A stretch of 11,489 nt of DNA, taken from contig JAANBB010000765.1 of NCBI GenBank assembly GCA_014621425.1, positions 1 through 11,489 of the forward strand, written 5' to 3'. This stretch comes from Cylindrodendrum hubeiense (lineage: Eukaryota; Ascomycota; Sordariomycetes; Hypocreales; Nectriaceae). The notes beneath the pieces were generated by a model. It did no database searches and was not told the origin of the DNA. It saw nothing but the letters and a program-made list of their open reading frames with translations. The first letter of the stretch is position 1, and each line of letters starts with the position of its first letter. Positions 1-7,512 of the stretch are shown here, piece after piece. The translations under genes were made by a program, and so were the position numbers.

Positions 1-451
1 TTGGGAGGGTCGAAGCGCGACGGAGAAGTGGCGGGAGGCGGCGAGGGGGAGGAATGGATGACGGGCGGGTGGACGCGGGAGACAAAAGTACTGAAAGTGC
101 GTCGAGGTAAGACCGGTAGAGACACAAAGACAGACACAAGGGTCAATCTTGTCTTGATGTGTCGAGATGTCTTAGGAGGAGCGAGGCGTCCAGAGAGAGC
201 AGAAATGCAAAAGAGGGAGCGGGAGGAAGTGATGAAGGCAAAGAATGGATGATGAGCTGTGGAGGTGACAGGCAGTCCGACACACAGACCAGGCGACTAA
301 GACCTGAGGACTAATACCAAGGCACCCACTACGGATATAAGTGCGTTGGTGCTACTGGAAGGTGCTTTCTTCTTCCAGCAAACCAGCAAGCAACCGTTGG
401 CCGTTTACGTCTTGGTGGACGACCTAGCCCGTCCCGATCCCGACGGCAGTG

Positions 452-493
452 CAATCCTCCCATCCTCCCATCCCCCCCATCCTCCAATCCTCG
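452..493. repeat. Pyrimidine-rich CATCCTCC-type imperfect tandem repeat
   Basis: Four to five degenerate copies of an 8-9 nt unit close to CATCCTCC lie head to tail, almost entirely C and T on the plus strand with a C7 run inside. This is low-complexity sequence of the kind that expands by slippage. No coding frame through it looks real. Confidence 0.6.
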
Positions 494-816
494 GATGGGT
501 CTCATGCCACCGCGGTGGCGGCGGCCCAGGGGCAAGCTACGAGAGTTTTGTCGTCCTCAACTTTAGCCTTTAGGGGGGAAGTGGAGGCCAAAAGCCTGCT
601 GCGGCGCAGGGAGTGTGGTGCCTGGGTGCATTAGCGTCGCAGCGGGCCAGGCCAGGTACCGCAAGATTAGTGGGCGCCGGTCGCTGGTGGTCGCGGAGCT
701 TGGGGGTGCGAGGGTGCTCAGTGCGCGTGCTCTGCAGGCCTGCAGCTGGTGCAACCCGCGGATCTCAGCGCTGATCCTCTCTGCCAGCCAGGGCTCGCAG
801 TGGGCGCACCTTGAGG

Positions 817-843
817 CACAGTGGGCACAGTGGGCACCGTGGG
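817..843. repeat. 9-bp tandem repeat, three copies
   Basis: Three consecutive 9-mers read CACAGTGGG, CACAGTGGG and CACCGTGGG. A further related CGCAGTGGG lies just upstream, near 797. Non-coding as far as I can tell. Confidence 0.75.
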
Positions 844-1013
844 GCGGAGCCCGGGCTGCAGCTGGGTACCATCACCTGTTGATAGGCCGTGCGGGCACCG
901 GCTGCTGGAGATGCGGCTGCACAATTTCCAGGGCACGGATGGAATTGGGTTGAATTCCAGCCAAACATCTACGGGACTTGGGCTCAACGTCGCAAGCCGG
1001 CCTCTGGCCTGTG

Positions 1014-1037
1014 CTTGTCATCTTGTCATCTTGTCAC
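1014..1037. repeat. 8-bp tandem repeat, three copies
   Basis: The unit CTTGTCAT occurs twice exactly and once as CTTGTCAC, followed by a T/G-rich stretch (GTTGTTTGTTTTGTTT). It looks like a small slippage-derived repeat in intergenic DNA. Confidence 0.75.
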
Positions 1038-1524
1038 CGTGTTGTTTGTTTTGTTTGGGAGCATGCAGCTGGCCAACTCTGATCGGTCGGCAGTTCAGCT
1101 GCCCCTAGGTCCATCCACCATGGCCGCCAGTCATCCATCGCCCATCACATCCGCTCCGTATCCGTCATATCACAGTCGCATCCACCACGACCAACCGTGA
1201 TATCACCGCCCGTATTACTATGGGACTGCCCGACACGCCCCCAGGCAAGGGAGAAGCCCCCTAGCACTCTCGACTCTGAACAATCACCCACCCCAAAACC
1301 CCAATCACCACCGCTGGTGCAAATGGGCTTTCGACACCGCCAATCACGCCCGCTCCCACCGGCCTGGGGAGCATGGCCCCCCGGCAGCCGGCCACAGACC
1401 CCACCCCCGAAGAGGAACCCCCATGTCGTCACACGGCCTTGGCCAACGGGAGGCCATCTCCGGGGTTGAGTTTTGCTTCTTCTGTCTTGAGCGCCTCTTT
1501 TGCTTTTTGGCTGCCAATTCTCTA

Positions 1525-1542
1525 ACGACGGTTTTCCGTCGT
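1525..1542. repeat. 7-bp inverted repeat with T4 loop
   Basis: ACGACGG and CCGTCGT flank TTTT, giving a perfect 7-bp stem. It contains CGG-N4-CCG, the inverted CGG-triplet layout bound by some fungal Zn(II)2Cys6 transcription factors (family knowledge). It lies about 430 bp upstream of the F-box start codon. A regulatory role is inference. Confidence 0.5.
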
Positions 1543-1804
1543 GGCTTGGGGGCTGAGTGCGAGTGGGTTATCGTCTGCCTTTTGGCTTTGAGACGAGAGA
1601 GAACAGGGACAAGACGCGATGCTGCGAGGCAATGCTCGGAGGCGAACCCGCGTCACCATGGATCTGGTCATGCAATTGCCTGCGGAACTGGCACGACTCC
1701 ATGTTTCATGTTTCTAGGTTCCCTTTCTGGCACTCTTCCGTCGGCTGCAGAGTGCCGTAATAGTGCTGTGGGTCCGTCGCGTGCCCGACGTTCACAAGTC
1801 AACC

Positions 1805-1821
1805 CACCGTTTCAAACGGTG
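1805..1821. promoter_or_regulatory. 17-bp perfect palindrome upstream of the F-box gene
   Basis: CACCGTTTCAAACGGTG is two 8-nt arms around one central base. It sits 147-163 bp before the ATG at 1968 and just upstream of a CCAAT pentamer. It holds CCG-N7-CGG (everted triplets), a geometry some Zn(II)2Cys6 regulators use. The symmetry is seen directly; the binding function is a guess. Confidence 0.4.
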
Positions 1822-1840
1822 AATGCATTGCATCACATCC

Positions 1841-1845
1841 CCAAT
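1841..1845 (+). promoter_or_regulatory. CCAAT box of the F-box gene
   Basis: CCAAT lies 127 bp upstream of the ATG at 1968, a normal distance for the fungal CCAAT-binding (Hap/NF-Y) complex. Two more CCAAT pentamers in a CCAATCAC context lie farther upstream at 1301 and 1340. Assignment is by position and motif only. Confidence 0.4.
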
Positions 1846-1916
1846 CACAGACCATCCTTCCAACCGGCCTTGCAACCGAGATCCCCGTAAATGACGGTAT
1901 CTCGTCCCTTATCCTC

Positions 1917-1925
1917 TAAATATTA
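1917..1925 (+). promoter_or_regulatory. TATA-like element of the F-box gene
   Basis: TAAATATTA is an AT island in GC-rich DNA, 43-51 bp before the ATG at 1968. It is followed by a C/A-rich leader (CATAACCCAACCATTTCAAC) typical of a short fungal 5' UTR. If it is used, the transcript leader would be very short. Confidence 0.4.
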
Positions 1926-1967
1926 CCGCATTGATGAACCCCCATAACCCAACCATTTCAACACACC

Positions 1968-3044
1968 ATGGAGCCCCGCGCAAATGATGCTTCTCAGCCA
2001 AGGCTGCCCCAGGAACTCCTCTTCCTTATTATCGAATCACTAGCTCCCAGTAGTCCAGATACGATTCTACCGCTGTACCATGAGAACGCCAAGTGCCTCC
2101 TCGCCCTTACGCGCGTCTGCCGAAGCGTCTCGCAACTTGCGTCGAAGCTCCTATGGAAATCCTGCCCACACATAACCTCTTTGAATCAAGCGCGAGCTTA
2201 TGGCGCAGCCTTGAAATGCCTGTCTCCGGACGACCCCCGTCGCCCCACTAGCCTCTTCCTGGGCTTATACCAAGGCACTGAGAGCGTTCCGACTGAGAAC
2301 TGGCCCTGGCTCCGCCATTTGGGCGAGCCGGCTCCGCATGCTGGATACCTCACCGGCAGTGATGCCCTTGATCTTGAGTCATCCGGCTCTACTATTGGCG
2401 GCCTCGTGCAAGACATTCTTCTCAGCGTCGGGCCAACTCTACAGCGCTTGATCATCAACATGCCGTTGGGGGCCGTTAGTTCAGCCCATGACGGGGATGC
2501 ACTGATACCCCTTCTGCGGCCGGCATTCGAAGCCCTCGTCCACCTCGAAGAATTCACCAGCGTGGGAGATAGCTTCAGATTCAGGACAGATGCAGATCAC
2601 TCGGAAGTCTGGGCCATGTGGCCGAAATTGCGTCGCTTGTCGCTGGACAGTCCTACCATGAACTTCAATCAAATGACCAGCCTTCCGCACCTACAAACGG
2701 TGGTTATTTCACGGCCCAGTTCCTTTCAATTATTGATGACTGGGAACGTCAAGGGCAACTTGGTTCGCGAGCTTAAATCTCAGAGAGGTGATGAGGTAAA
2801 CAGTCAAAGCCAACAGCCCTTCACCCTGGTACTTGTGGATGCTTTTGGCGCATCATGGACCGACCTTCGTCCCAACAATCTTGCCTGCGTTCTCCTCGTG
2901 GACGTAGGGAAAGATCTCCCCCATTCTTTGAATCAATTCGATCTGGAAAGGGAACAGGTTCACCTCCCTCGACGGTGGATTCAGCATCATGCGTTGAAGG
3001 GAACTCTTTGGGCGACGGCGTCTGCTGGAGCTAGTCGCTGGTGA
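1968..3044 (+). CDS. F-box-like domain protein with LRR-like segments, intronless
   Basis: This is a 358-aa protein read in one open frame. The ATG lies in a strong context (ACACACCATGG). Residues 13-25 (LPQELLFLIIESL) followed by 44-68 (LLALTRVCRSVSQLASKLLWKS..) show the F-box pattern: LP.E.L..I, a short loop, then a 'vCrsw..la...Lw' helix. In fungi such proteins usually bind Skp1 and serve as substrate adaptors of SCF ubiquitin ligases. After the F-box, hydrophobic leucine-spaced strands at about 158-166 (LQRLIINMP), 190-196, 221-227 (LRRLSLD) and 241-249 (HLQTVVISR) resemble the weak leucine-rich repeats common in such proteins. The C-terminus is W-rich and basic (PRRWIQHHALKGTLW). No signal peptide or membrane segment is seen. 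It is monocistronic, with promoter elements upstream and an AATAAA 50 nt downstream. The target cannot be told from sequence. An extra 3' intron or exon cannot be excluded, but the tail looks natural. Confidence 0.75.
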   Translation: MEPRANDASQPRLPQELLFLIIESLAPSSPDTILPLYHENAKCLLALTRVCRSVSQLASKLLWKSCPHITSLNQARAYGAALKCLSPDDPRRPTSLFLGLYQGTESVPTENWPWLRHLGEPAPHAGYLTGSDALDLESSGSTIGGLVQDILLSVGPTLQRLIINMPLGAVSSAHDGDALIPLLRPAFEALVHLEEFTSVGDSFRFRTDADHSEVWAMWPKLRRLSLDSPTMNFNQMTSLPHLQTVVISRPSSFQLLMTGNVKGNLVRELKSQRGDEVNSQSQQPFTLVLVDAFGASWTDLRPNNLACVLLVDVGKDLPHSLNQFDLEREQVHLPRRWIQHHALKGTLWATASAGASRW

Positions 3045-3093
3045 AATTGCAGGGCCTCGGATAGGGCGTGGGGTGGGATGAATACACGTGGAT

Positions 3094-3099
3094 AATAAA
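3094..3099 (+). terminator. Poly(A) signal of the F-box gene
   Basis: AATAAA sits 50 nt after the TGA at 3042-3044 in an AT-rich patch (GATAATAAACAGTTAAAC). Position and motif fit a fungal 3' processing signal. The actual cleavage site is not visible. Confidence 0.5.
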
Positions 3100-3109
3100 C
3101 AGTTAAACA

Positions 3110-4020
3110 TTCAATTACTAGATTGGTTTCTAAGAGTATCACCTGCCTCGTTGCCTGCATCTTATCACAAGATAGGCCAGAACTGCTGTCCACCAGACGG
3201 CGCGCTCTTCTTCCCGATTCATTCCGTTTTCGCCCATCCGTTTAAACCACCGTTTGTACAAGTTGGCATAAGCTCCGTCAAGGTGACGTGTGGGGAGTCG
3301 CAACAGCAGCTCTGGCGCTAAACCAGATCTGCAGGGGCATCGCTCTCCCTGCAGTATCACCAGCAACGCCGCCGCAGCTTCACCAGGGCCCCGTAAGCAC
3401 CAGGCGATGACGGCCGTCAGCCCTTGCATCGTCACGAGCAACACGAGCGAACCCTAGATCAACGCGAGGTTCATGGTGCACAGCTGTCTGGCCCCGGCTT
3501 TCGCAGCACCAGCGTCGGGTGAAACGAGTTGGCGTAATCCACTTTCACAATCCACCATCCGTAATCCACAATCCACTTCCACATCTTGACACACCCACTT
3601 GGCATCCGCGTCGGTCCGCCCGGTCGGGACCATGGTAGCTTCGCAAGTCCCGGCCAGACCCGCGGGAGGAGCGGCCAAGGAAACCTCTGGTCGAGCTCCG
3701 TCTCAGCCATTCCCGCCGATTGCCACATTGAGCCAAGCTTCATGGAGTCCGCGTAGCCAGTGGAATCGCATGAACGCCGAGGAGGCGGAACTAACCCACC
3801 TCGACCTTTCGTCAACAAAATGGGTTGAGCCAGATGGGATGCAACATCGCCGACAAGGACAACACTGACATTCAGCTCCCAAACCAGAGCAAACTTTTTC
3901 TTGGTCCCGGCAATTCCTCTGCAGATGCGTCCAAGTGGATCAAACACCTGCGGCTGGGGTTTGCATACCGCCTCTTCAGACATCGCATAGCCTCGCATCA
4001 ACATCATGCAAACCGGAGGC
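3110..4020. other. Intergenic region, no supportable gene
   Basis: Open frames on both strands (3139-3444 -, 3471-4043 -, 3599-3868 +, 3825-4091 +) overlap and carry no domain I recognise. The 190-codon minus frame (3471-4043) is the longest, but its composition is irregular and it overlaps competing plus frames. It lies just downstream of the HET-like fragment on the same strand. It could be decayed sequence from the same former gene, but I could not align it to the rest of a HET domain. Confidence 0.5.
3536..3582. repeat. Degenerate heptamer array (AATCCAC)
   Basis: Exact AATCCAC occurs at 3536, 3549, 3563 and 3570, and the gaps are filled by related 6-7-mers (TTTCAC, CATCCGT, TTCCAC). The whole stretch therefore reads as about seven units of 6-7 bp. 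It is a mini-/microsatellite, not telomeric (fungal telomeres are usually TTAGGG). Confidence 0.65.
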
Positions 4021-4281
4021 CTAAGAGGCGGACAGATCCACACCTGAGAACGTGCCTGCGATGCCTGCAGCGTCCTTCATCAGCTGATTGATACAGCATA
4101 GTTGTCGAGAGGCTTTCTTTTGACGACGCATGAGAATGGCTAGCGTAGGTTCGTGATGAGTTGGCGAACCCACTTGATCGGTATTTTCCAGGGGATCCTC
4201 CGGAAGATCAACTACGCCGCGATCGATAGCAAGGACCGGGATATCCCATGGATAATTGTACAGCACAGCAAACTGATACGT
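4021..4281 (-). pseudogene. Possible HET-domain relic (N-terminal part of the domain)
   Basis: The minus-strand frame has no ATG before its first recognisable block. An in-frame TAG lies just upstream (near 4290) and another stop ends it at 4021-4023. It carries, in order, a segment like the opening 'aLSYvWGdp' block of HET domains (FAVLYNYPWDIPVL), a stretch like 'i.iDG..v.lpenLe.tL' (AIDRGVVDLPEDPLENTDQV), and CCINQ, which matches the hallmark 'lWiDalCINQ'. The distance from the first block to CINQ, about 55-60 residues, is normal for the family. The expected continuation after CINQ (ER..QV..M..IY..A) is absent. HET proteins mediate self/non-self recognition and incompatibility cell death in filamentous ascomycetes, and broken copies are common. 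This is motif recognition by eye on a degenerate fragment; chance resemblance remains possible. Confidence 0.35.
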
Positions 4282-4700
4282 CACTCTCTACGACGTAGTT
4301 CTGTAGCACTGAACTAACGAGGAATCTTGGAACTCATCGCTTAAGCACCTCGGTATAAAAATAAGAATAAAAAGTAAATTCAACACCGGATGACAGATAG
4401 AGATAATGCCATGCCGCACCTGCTCGTTTTGCTCCTATGTCTTGCAGTCAAATGGTGACGCTAAATACACGGAGCCAAAGGTCGAGACGGTTTAGAGATA
4501 CACTAATATTGCGCTCAAACATAGAACCCGTGCTAGGGCAGCGAGTATATGATGATAGACCATCAATCCGAAAGGATATTGTGTAGGGACGGGTTTGCTA
4601 GGATGTGAGTGGAGCAAGGGGCCACTCTGATGGAGAGTCTTGTACAATTGTAGTGCATCGCGGGTCGACAGTGAAAGTAAACTGGCTGAGAAGGGGCGTG

Positions 4701-4716
4701 GAATACTTCGGTATTC
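4701..4716 (+). repeat. Perfect 6-bp hairpin with C(UUCG)G loop
   Basis: GAATAC-TTCG-GTATTC gives a fully paired 6-bp stem closed by C-G around UUCG. As plus-strand RNA this is the exceptionally stable tetraloop class. No transcript is otherwise evident here, so function is unknown. Confidence 0.5.
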
Positions 4717-4940
4717 GAACGATCATCTACGGATCAGGGGTATCTGGTAAGATTATCAAGTCAAGCATAACTTGCGCTATTAAGAGGTTGAAAACAGCGT
4801 ACTTCTCTTTGAGATCAATAGACCCACGATCGCGGCATCTCCGTCTCCTCACTTTCACTGTCCAATTTCTTCGAAGACGAAACAGCAGCTTATCGTAACG
4901 CGCCGTCGTTGGGCAATCAAATATTCCTGCTCACTTGAGC

Positions 4941-4946
4941 TTTATT
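4941..4946 (-). terminator. Candidate distal poly(A) signal for YOS9
   Basis: TTTATT on the plus strand is AATAAA on the minus strand, about 370 nt downstream of the YOS9 stop. I see no closer canonical AATAAA on that strand. A plus-strand AATAAA lies next to it at 4958-4963. Fungal 3' ends often use degenerate signals, so a nearer site may be used. Confidence 0.3.
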
Positions 4947-5070
4947 CAATGTCCTTAAATAAAACAAAGCAACGTAGTAGATCACATAACATAGTGGCGC
5001 ACGATCAGATACTGCACCCAGCACCAAAGGGTCCAATAGCTAAGAGATTTGTAGGGATTTGGGATGCGTT

Positions 5071-5091
5071 AGATGTTTGCTTTGAACATCT
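5071..5091 (-). repeat. 7-bp inverted repeat in the YOS9 3' flank
   Basis: AGATGTT and AACATCT flank a 7-nt spacer with perfect complementarity. It lies about 225-245 nt past the YOS9 stop, probably within or just after the 3' UTR, and next to a second inverted repeat. Confidence 0.5.
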
Positions 5092-5105
5092 CCTTGCAAC
5101 CTATG

Positions 5106-5149
5106 CAAACAGGCAAAATATCTAGGCATGATTGCCTATGTTCTGTTTG
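5106..5149 (-). repeat. Nested inverted repeat in the YOS9 3' flank
   Basis: An inner stem TAGGCA-TGAT-TGCCTA (5123-5138) is enclosed by outer arms CAAACAG (5106-5112) and CTGTTTG (5143-5149). Internal loops of 10 and 4 nt separate the two stems, so the whole 44 nt could fold as one bulged hairpin. A role in transcript ending or stability is inference. Confidence 0.5.
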
Positions 5150-5315
5150 TCTCCTTCGGAGTCGCCGCGGACTTGTTGCACACTGTCTCTCGGCACATAG
5201 CAAGCAACACCAACTCGGAGCACAAAGAAAGGGACATCTGGAACGTTGAATAGCATCTATGAATTCATCCCATGCGTCAAGCCATAACGCCTATAAGTCT
5301 ACAGCGACACTATGC

Positions 5316-6933
5316 CTACAACTCATTCTTGTTCTTGAAGAATTTCTCCTCGCTCCCTTCCTCTTCCTTTTGCTGCCCCTTGGCTTTACCGCCATCCGCC
5401 ACCTTGGCCTCCGCCGCCTTGGCCGTTCCCTTGCCGTCCTCCGGCTCGTCGATGTAACCCCGAAGCTCTCGCACGTCACCGGGCAGCTCGACTAGCTCGA
5501 GCTTCCAGCTGTACTCGCCAGCAAGCTTGCGCATCTCCTCGATCATATCGGCCACGACATCTGGCTTGAGCTCCTGCTTGACCAGGTCTTCGTCTGTCAT
5601 CGCGGTGACCTCGCCACCGTCAGCTTTGCTCTTGCCCTGTGCCACCATCTCGATGAAACGCTCGCCGTCAGTCTCCTGGTTGGAGAAGTAACTCTTTGGC
5701 GGCGTGAGCTTGGCGGGTGGCTTGCCGACCTCGTCGGCGCCAGAGAGGACTTTGCGTGCGCCTACGATGACGCCGCCTACGTTGATCTCCTTCTTCGCTG
5801 GGGGAGTTTCGGTGACCGCGGCCCCTGTCTCCTTCTGCTCTTGCTGCTCTTGTTGCTCTTGGTTCTCTTGGACAAGTGGTTCTTCGGCCGGCTTCTCCTG
5901 TTCCAGCAGCGGGGGTGTAGCATCATTGCCGACGATGAGCTGGCAGTTGATGGGGTTGGCTCTGGTCTCCTCAGGCGGCAGGAAGGCGACGTCGTTGCAA
6001 AGACGAGGGGTGTTAACCACCATGAGATACGCGCAGATAGTCACCTCCTTAATCCAACCAATCCTGTCATTCTTCAAGCCCGGCACGCAGTGATACTGCA
6101 CCTCAATAGTACGGTCCCGACCCGTCAAATCGCATGGCGTGCCACCTTCCAGCCGCTGTACAAGGTACCGCTGGTCGCCTTTGACTTGTAGCTCTGCTGG
6201 TGGCGGCGCTCCTTCTCCATTCTGTTTGGCCTGGTACGCGGCTGCCGCGGGGATTGTGGGCGTCTGGCCAAGTACGTATGCGGCTGTGTTGGGGTCGCGC
6301 TTGGGGGCTTGGCCGTTGGGGATGGACGGCAAGGCGTGGAACTGGACGATTTCGCGATTCTTGCAGAAGCTATAGCTCCACCATCCGGACATAAAGTAAA
6401 GACAGGAGTCTTCGATCTGGGCGACGAGGTCCCATCCGCTGGTGGTTGCGCGGTTCAGCTCGCGTGCCTCTTCGGCCTTTGCGAGCTCGTTGGCTGTCTT
6501 GTCGTCGACAGAAGGAGGAGTCTGGATGACGGGGATCGAGCAGAGGTATTGATGAGGAGGTAGCTTCATGAGTTCATAGCTATATTCCTGTCCTGATTCC
6601 TCCCCATTGGGGACATCGTCGTCGCGGCCATCGGCCTCGCGGGCCTGGTCGAGGGTGGATTGCGCAAAGTCGGCGGAGTAAGTGGGATGCTCGTGATGCC
6701 TCTCCAGGATGGCATTCGCATCTTTCTCGGTGATGTAATCTTCGGAAAATACAACCTCAAACTGTATCGCATTAGCACGGCACGACACTTGGCGACGTGG
6801 AGGGGAAGGGAGGGGTGTAGCAATGAGCACGCACCTGAGGGAAAGTAAGCAGGTCCTCGTGGATACTGAAGCCGGGCGAGCGAGCTCCAGCAAGCTGGAT
6901 CGCTGCCAGCAGGAGTAGATTCGAACGGCGCAT
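5316..6933 (-). CDS. YOS9: Yos9/OS-9 homologue: ER quality-control lectin (MRH domain), two exons
   Basis: Exon 1 is 6933-6835 and exon 2 is 6761-5316, giving 514 aa. This start is chosen because splicing yields a signal peptide (MRRSNLLLLAAIQLAGARS) followed by FSIHEDLLTFPQ-FEVVFSEDYI, typical of fungal Yos9. The ATG context is CACAATG. The MRH domain spans about 147-306. C153, the GWW motif (W160, W161), C166 and Q173 (FCKNREIVQFH) come first, then C243, R248/R250, C258, and E272...Y278 with C276 (IKEVTICAY), C288 and C306. The Trp pair and the Q, R, E and Y match the mannose-contacting set known in OS-9. A Glu/Gln-rich linker (about 320-343) precedes a C-terminal segment (about 420-470) and a charged tail ending KNEL, an H/KDEL-type ER retrieval signal. 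Yos9 reads trimmed N-glycans on misfolded lumenal proteins and works with Hrd3/Hrd1 in ERAD. The length is close to the yeast protein (about 540 aa). Confidence 0.93.
6762..6834 (-). other. YOS9: Intron 1 of YOS9 (73 nt)
   Basis: Read on the minus strand, the intron opens GTGCGT, has a branch-like GCTAAT about 9 nt before the end, and closes ATACAG. Its length is not a multiple of three, so it changes frame. The exon 2 frame happens to stay open through the intron and beyond to 6893, so an unspliced prediction would give a false N-terminus without a signal peptide. Splicing after codon 33 (phase 0) restores the family's conserved N-terminal motif. Confidence 0.88.
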
Positions 6934-7259
6934 TGTGCCGTAATTCGAGGTGTCTACTCACATAGAGCTAAACAGATGGAATCGCCCGAAGAGGCCAGCC
7001 AGTAGCAGTGCGTTGACTCGTGTTGCGATGAGGTGTCATGATGGACCGAGCTGTGGAGTTGCCCAGGGACCTGCCACCATGGGCCGGAGATTTGCCGGCA
7101 TTTTGGTGACTAGCGTCTCCGGAGCTTCCACTCTGCAGGCGAAATCGATATCCACCAAGCTCCAAGGGCTTACAAAAGAATATCCACCTTGTTCAAAGCA
7201 CCGTCACGGCGCCGAGTCGGTCGATATCTCCGTTAATGCTCAAATACATAAAACCATTG

Positions 7260-7267
7260 CCACGTGG
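7260..7267. promoter_or_regulatory. CCACGTGG palindrome upstream of YOS9
   Basis: An E-box core with matching flanks lies about 330 bp upstream of the YOS9 ATG. bHLH and some bZIP factors bind CACGTG-type cores. The link to YOS9 control is positional only. Confidence 0.3.
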
Positions 7268-7502
7268 ATTTAGCATAACCCCCCTGACTAATGGCCAGTC
7301 CGAAATAGTTCATTCGGTTAGAATAGTTGAGTCTACGTAGTACGGCCAAGCGTCTCTAAGCTCTAACGGTCGAACTAGCGCCCGCTGTCCACTGTCGCCG
7401 TTAGACACATCGCCAGCAGGTACGAGATTACCAGGAACACCCTCGTCTCAACTAGATCAGAAAGATGTCAAATTTCGGCATCAGTCATTTGGTTCGCAGC
7501 TA

Positions 7503-7512
7503 GACACGTGTC
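7503..7512. promoter_or_regulatory. GACACGTGTC palindrome upstream of YOS9
   Basis: A perfect 10-bp palindrome with a CACGTG core lies about 570 bp upstream of the YOS9 ATG. It includes ACGTGTC, similar to ACGTG-core unfolded-protein-response elements known in yeast. That ER-stress factors act here is inference. Confidence 0.3.

Larger units (their letters stand above)
1..1890. other. Left intergenic region, no supportable gene
   Basis: I see no gene here. The open frames are short, overlap one another on both strands and resemble no family I know. The first ~330 bases are strikingly purine-rich on the plus strand, so pyrimidine-rich on the minus strand, as is common in fungal promoters and 5' leaders. 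They could therefore be the upstream region of a leftward gene starting outside the window; this is inference. The rest holds short direct repeats (452-493, 817-843, 1014-1037), two palindromes (1525-1542, 1805-1821) and several CCAAT pentamers. The frame 1423-1890 (155 aa) begins with ATG but has no recognisable domain and runs into the F-box promoter, so I do not call it. Confidence 0.6.
4300..5315. other. AT-richer intergenic region between the HET-like fragment and YOS9
   Basis: By eye this stretch is clearly more AT-rich than the rest of the window (for example the A/T run at about 4353-4380) and holds no convincing gene. The frame 4605-4898 (+, 97 codons) begins with GTG, has no usable ATG and resembles nothing I know, although an AATAAA follows at 4958-4963. 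The right part, from about 4940 to 5315, is probably the 3' UTR and terminator zone of YOS9, transcribed leftward. Hairpin-forming sequences occur at 4701-4716, 5071-5091 and 5106-5149. Confidence 0.5.

Noticed and set aside
1423..1890. 155-codon plus-strand frame upstream of the F-box gene
   Set aside because: No family resemblance, overlaps the palindromes and CCAAT box of the F-box promoter, and competes with another open frame at 1557-1760.
3471..4043. 190-codon minus-strand frame
   Set aside because: Irregular composition, overlapping open frames on the other strand, no domain recognised. It may be decayed sequence but is not a supportable gene.
4706..4724. TTCGAAC resembling a tRNA T-loop
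   Set aside because: The flanking 5-nt arms do not pair and no acceptor or anticodon arms fit, so this is not a tRNA. The local pairing is the UUCG hairpin instead.
4605..4898. 97-codon plus-strand frame followed by AATAAA
   Set aside because: It opens at GTG, has no usable ATG, and matches no family I know.
6566..6961. 131-codon minus frame covering YOS9 exon 1 and its upstream sequence
   Set aside because: It reads YOS9 exon 1 and the intron in a different frame from the gene, so it is a shadow of the real two-exon gene.
7201..7226. CGCCGAGTCGGTCG hairpin resembling the end of a Cas9 tracrRNA
   Set aside because: Short chance similarity in a eukaryotic intergenic region. There is no repeat-spacer array and no cas gene; a similar GC-rich stem at about 8793-8815 shows how common such stems are here.
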